Shown in pieces: positions 36,906 to 37,494 of a stretch of 37,494 nt of DNA (positions are counted from its first letter, which is position 1; every line of letters starts with the position of its first letter). Source of the DNA: Plakobranchus ocellatus (Eukaryota > Mollusca > Gastropoda > Plakobranchidae). The position numbers and the translations under genes were made by a program. Under the pieces are notes generated by a model, which saw only the letters and a program-made list of their open reading frames with translations, was not told the origin of the DNA and ran no database searches. The stretch spans positions 1,430,283 to 1,467,776 of the forward strand of contig BLXT01003735.1 of NCBI GenBank assembly GCA_019648995.1, given 5' to 3'.

Positions 36906-37494
36906 CAGACCTGCCAACTTTCCGTTTTCGCCGGGAAAAATCCCGGTGAACGCCTATAAATTCCGTTTTCCGGGCTGCCCCGCTAAAATCCCGCTCAGTT
37001 GTCCCGATGGACGGGAAAAAATCATCTCGTTATATCGGTTGGATCCATGCAATATCTACCGACGTCTACTCTTTACCTATTCAAATAGCTTTGAACATTT
37101 TTAAATTACTATCGACATAACCCAAGTATCCAATTTGCGGTCCATAACGTTTATTCAACATTCTGTAAAAAGAGACCGAGCAGCTTCTGTGTTATTGATA
37201 TGTCACGGGCTACATGCAGACATGCCGGCATTATGCTTTAGGTGTAATTCATCCCGCCAATGGGGAAAATTTTACACTTTGGCTGTTTAACTATAGGCTT
37301 GTGCTTTTGTTTCGTTTTGTGCGATTTTCTTTCCATTCACATACAAAAATGCAGTATCGATGGAAAGTTGATCCTCGGTTTTTTTTTGTAACTGCCCTCG
37401 AAGTAGACCGGCATAGTTTCTTTGATCTTATACCAGGCTTTGCAAAGTATCGTTGGATTAAAAAATAAAGCATCTAGATCTATGCCGCAATTTT
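36906..37494. mobile_element. Putative DNA-transposon terminus (hAT-like), running off the window
   Basis: Composition changes abruptly at CAGACCTGCCAACTTTCCG (36906). The next 110 bases are GC-rich with repeated CCGGGA / TCCCGG and CCCG/CGGG blocks that fold locally, unlike the AT-rich surroundings. CAGACCTGCCAAC-type starts followed by CCCGG subterminal repeats resemble hAT-like element ends, but the partner end is not in the window. Open frames at 37214-37468 (plus) and 37291-37473 (minus) overlap and show no family motif I can name. Confidence 0.4.

Noticed and set aside
37214..37473. 84-codon plus and 60-codon minus frames at the right edge
   Set aside because: They overlap each other within the putative transposon end and have no recognisable motif, so neither can be called a gene.

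Overview
This is a eukaryotic, almost certainly animal, genomic window. It is AT-rich and dominated by introns, and it holds large parts of two conserved single-copy genes that are divergently transcribed. On the minus strand, 20 coding exons (691-23203) encode the first 697 residues of tetratricopeptide repeat protein 27 (TTC27). The remaining C-terminal part, about 140 codons judging from the vertebrate protein, lies off the left edge. On the plus strand, 10 coding exons (28648-36820) encode residues 2-397 of the 26S proteasome regulatory ATPase Rpt2 (PSMC1). The final exon, about 44 codons, lies off the right edge, and the initiating exon, expected to carry only the ATG, was not located with confidence. 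Every exon boundary given was chosen because GT/AG splice signals and reading phase agree from exon to exon.

The many AGATCT/TAGATC-type clusters, the intron density and the interspersed repeats suggest a mollusc, perhaps a heterobranch gastropod. That is an inference and not proved by the sequence.

Layout: 1-690 intronic or undefined; 691-23203 TTC27 exons 20 to 1 (right to left); 23204-28647 intergenic sequence and/or PSMC1 5' UTR and intron 1, rich in old transposons; 28648-36820 PSMC1 exons 2-11; 36821-37494 PSMC1 intron, including what looks like one end of a DNA transposon.

The introns and intergenic space carry a repeat landscape: three copies of a tRNA-derived SINE (one with a 10-bp target-site duplication), three 5'-truncated LINE 3' ends, a probable LTR, a 2.87-kb element with 25-bp terminal inverted repeats at TA, a pogo/Tigger-like remnant and a hAT-like terminus. 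The most unusual item is the 2.87-kb element in TTC27 intron 6. It carries a recurring internal motif (consensus close to CACATAACTATGACGACA) in both orientations and a diverged internal duplication. No prokaryotic-type system, CRISPR array or operon is present.

The two genes have no known shared pathway. Rpt2 is a core ATPase of the proteasome base, and TTC27 is a poorly characterised TPR protein related to yeast Emw1. Their head-to-head placement could allow shared promoter sequence, but the distance to the PSMC1 start is unresolved.
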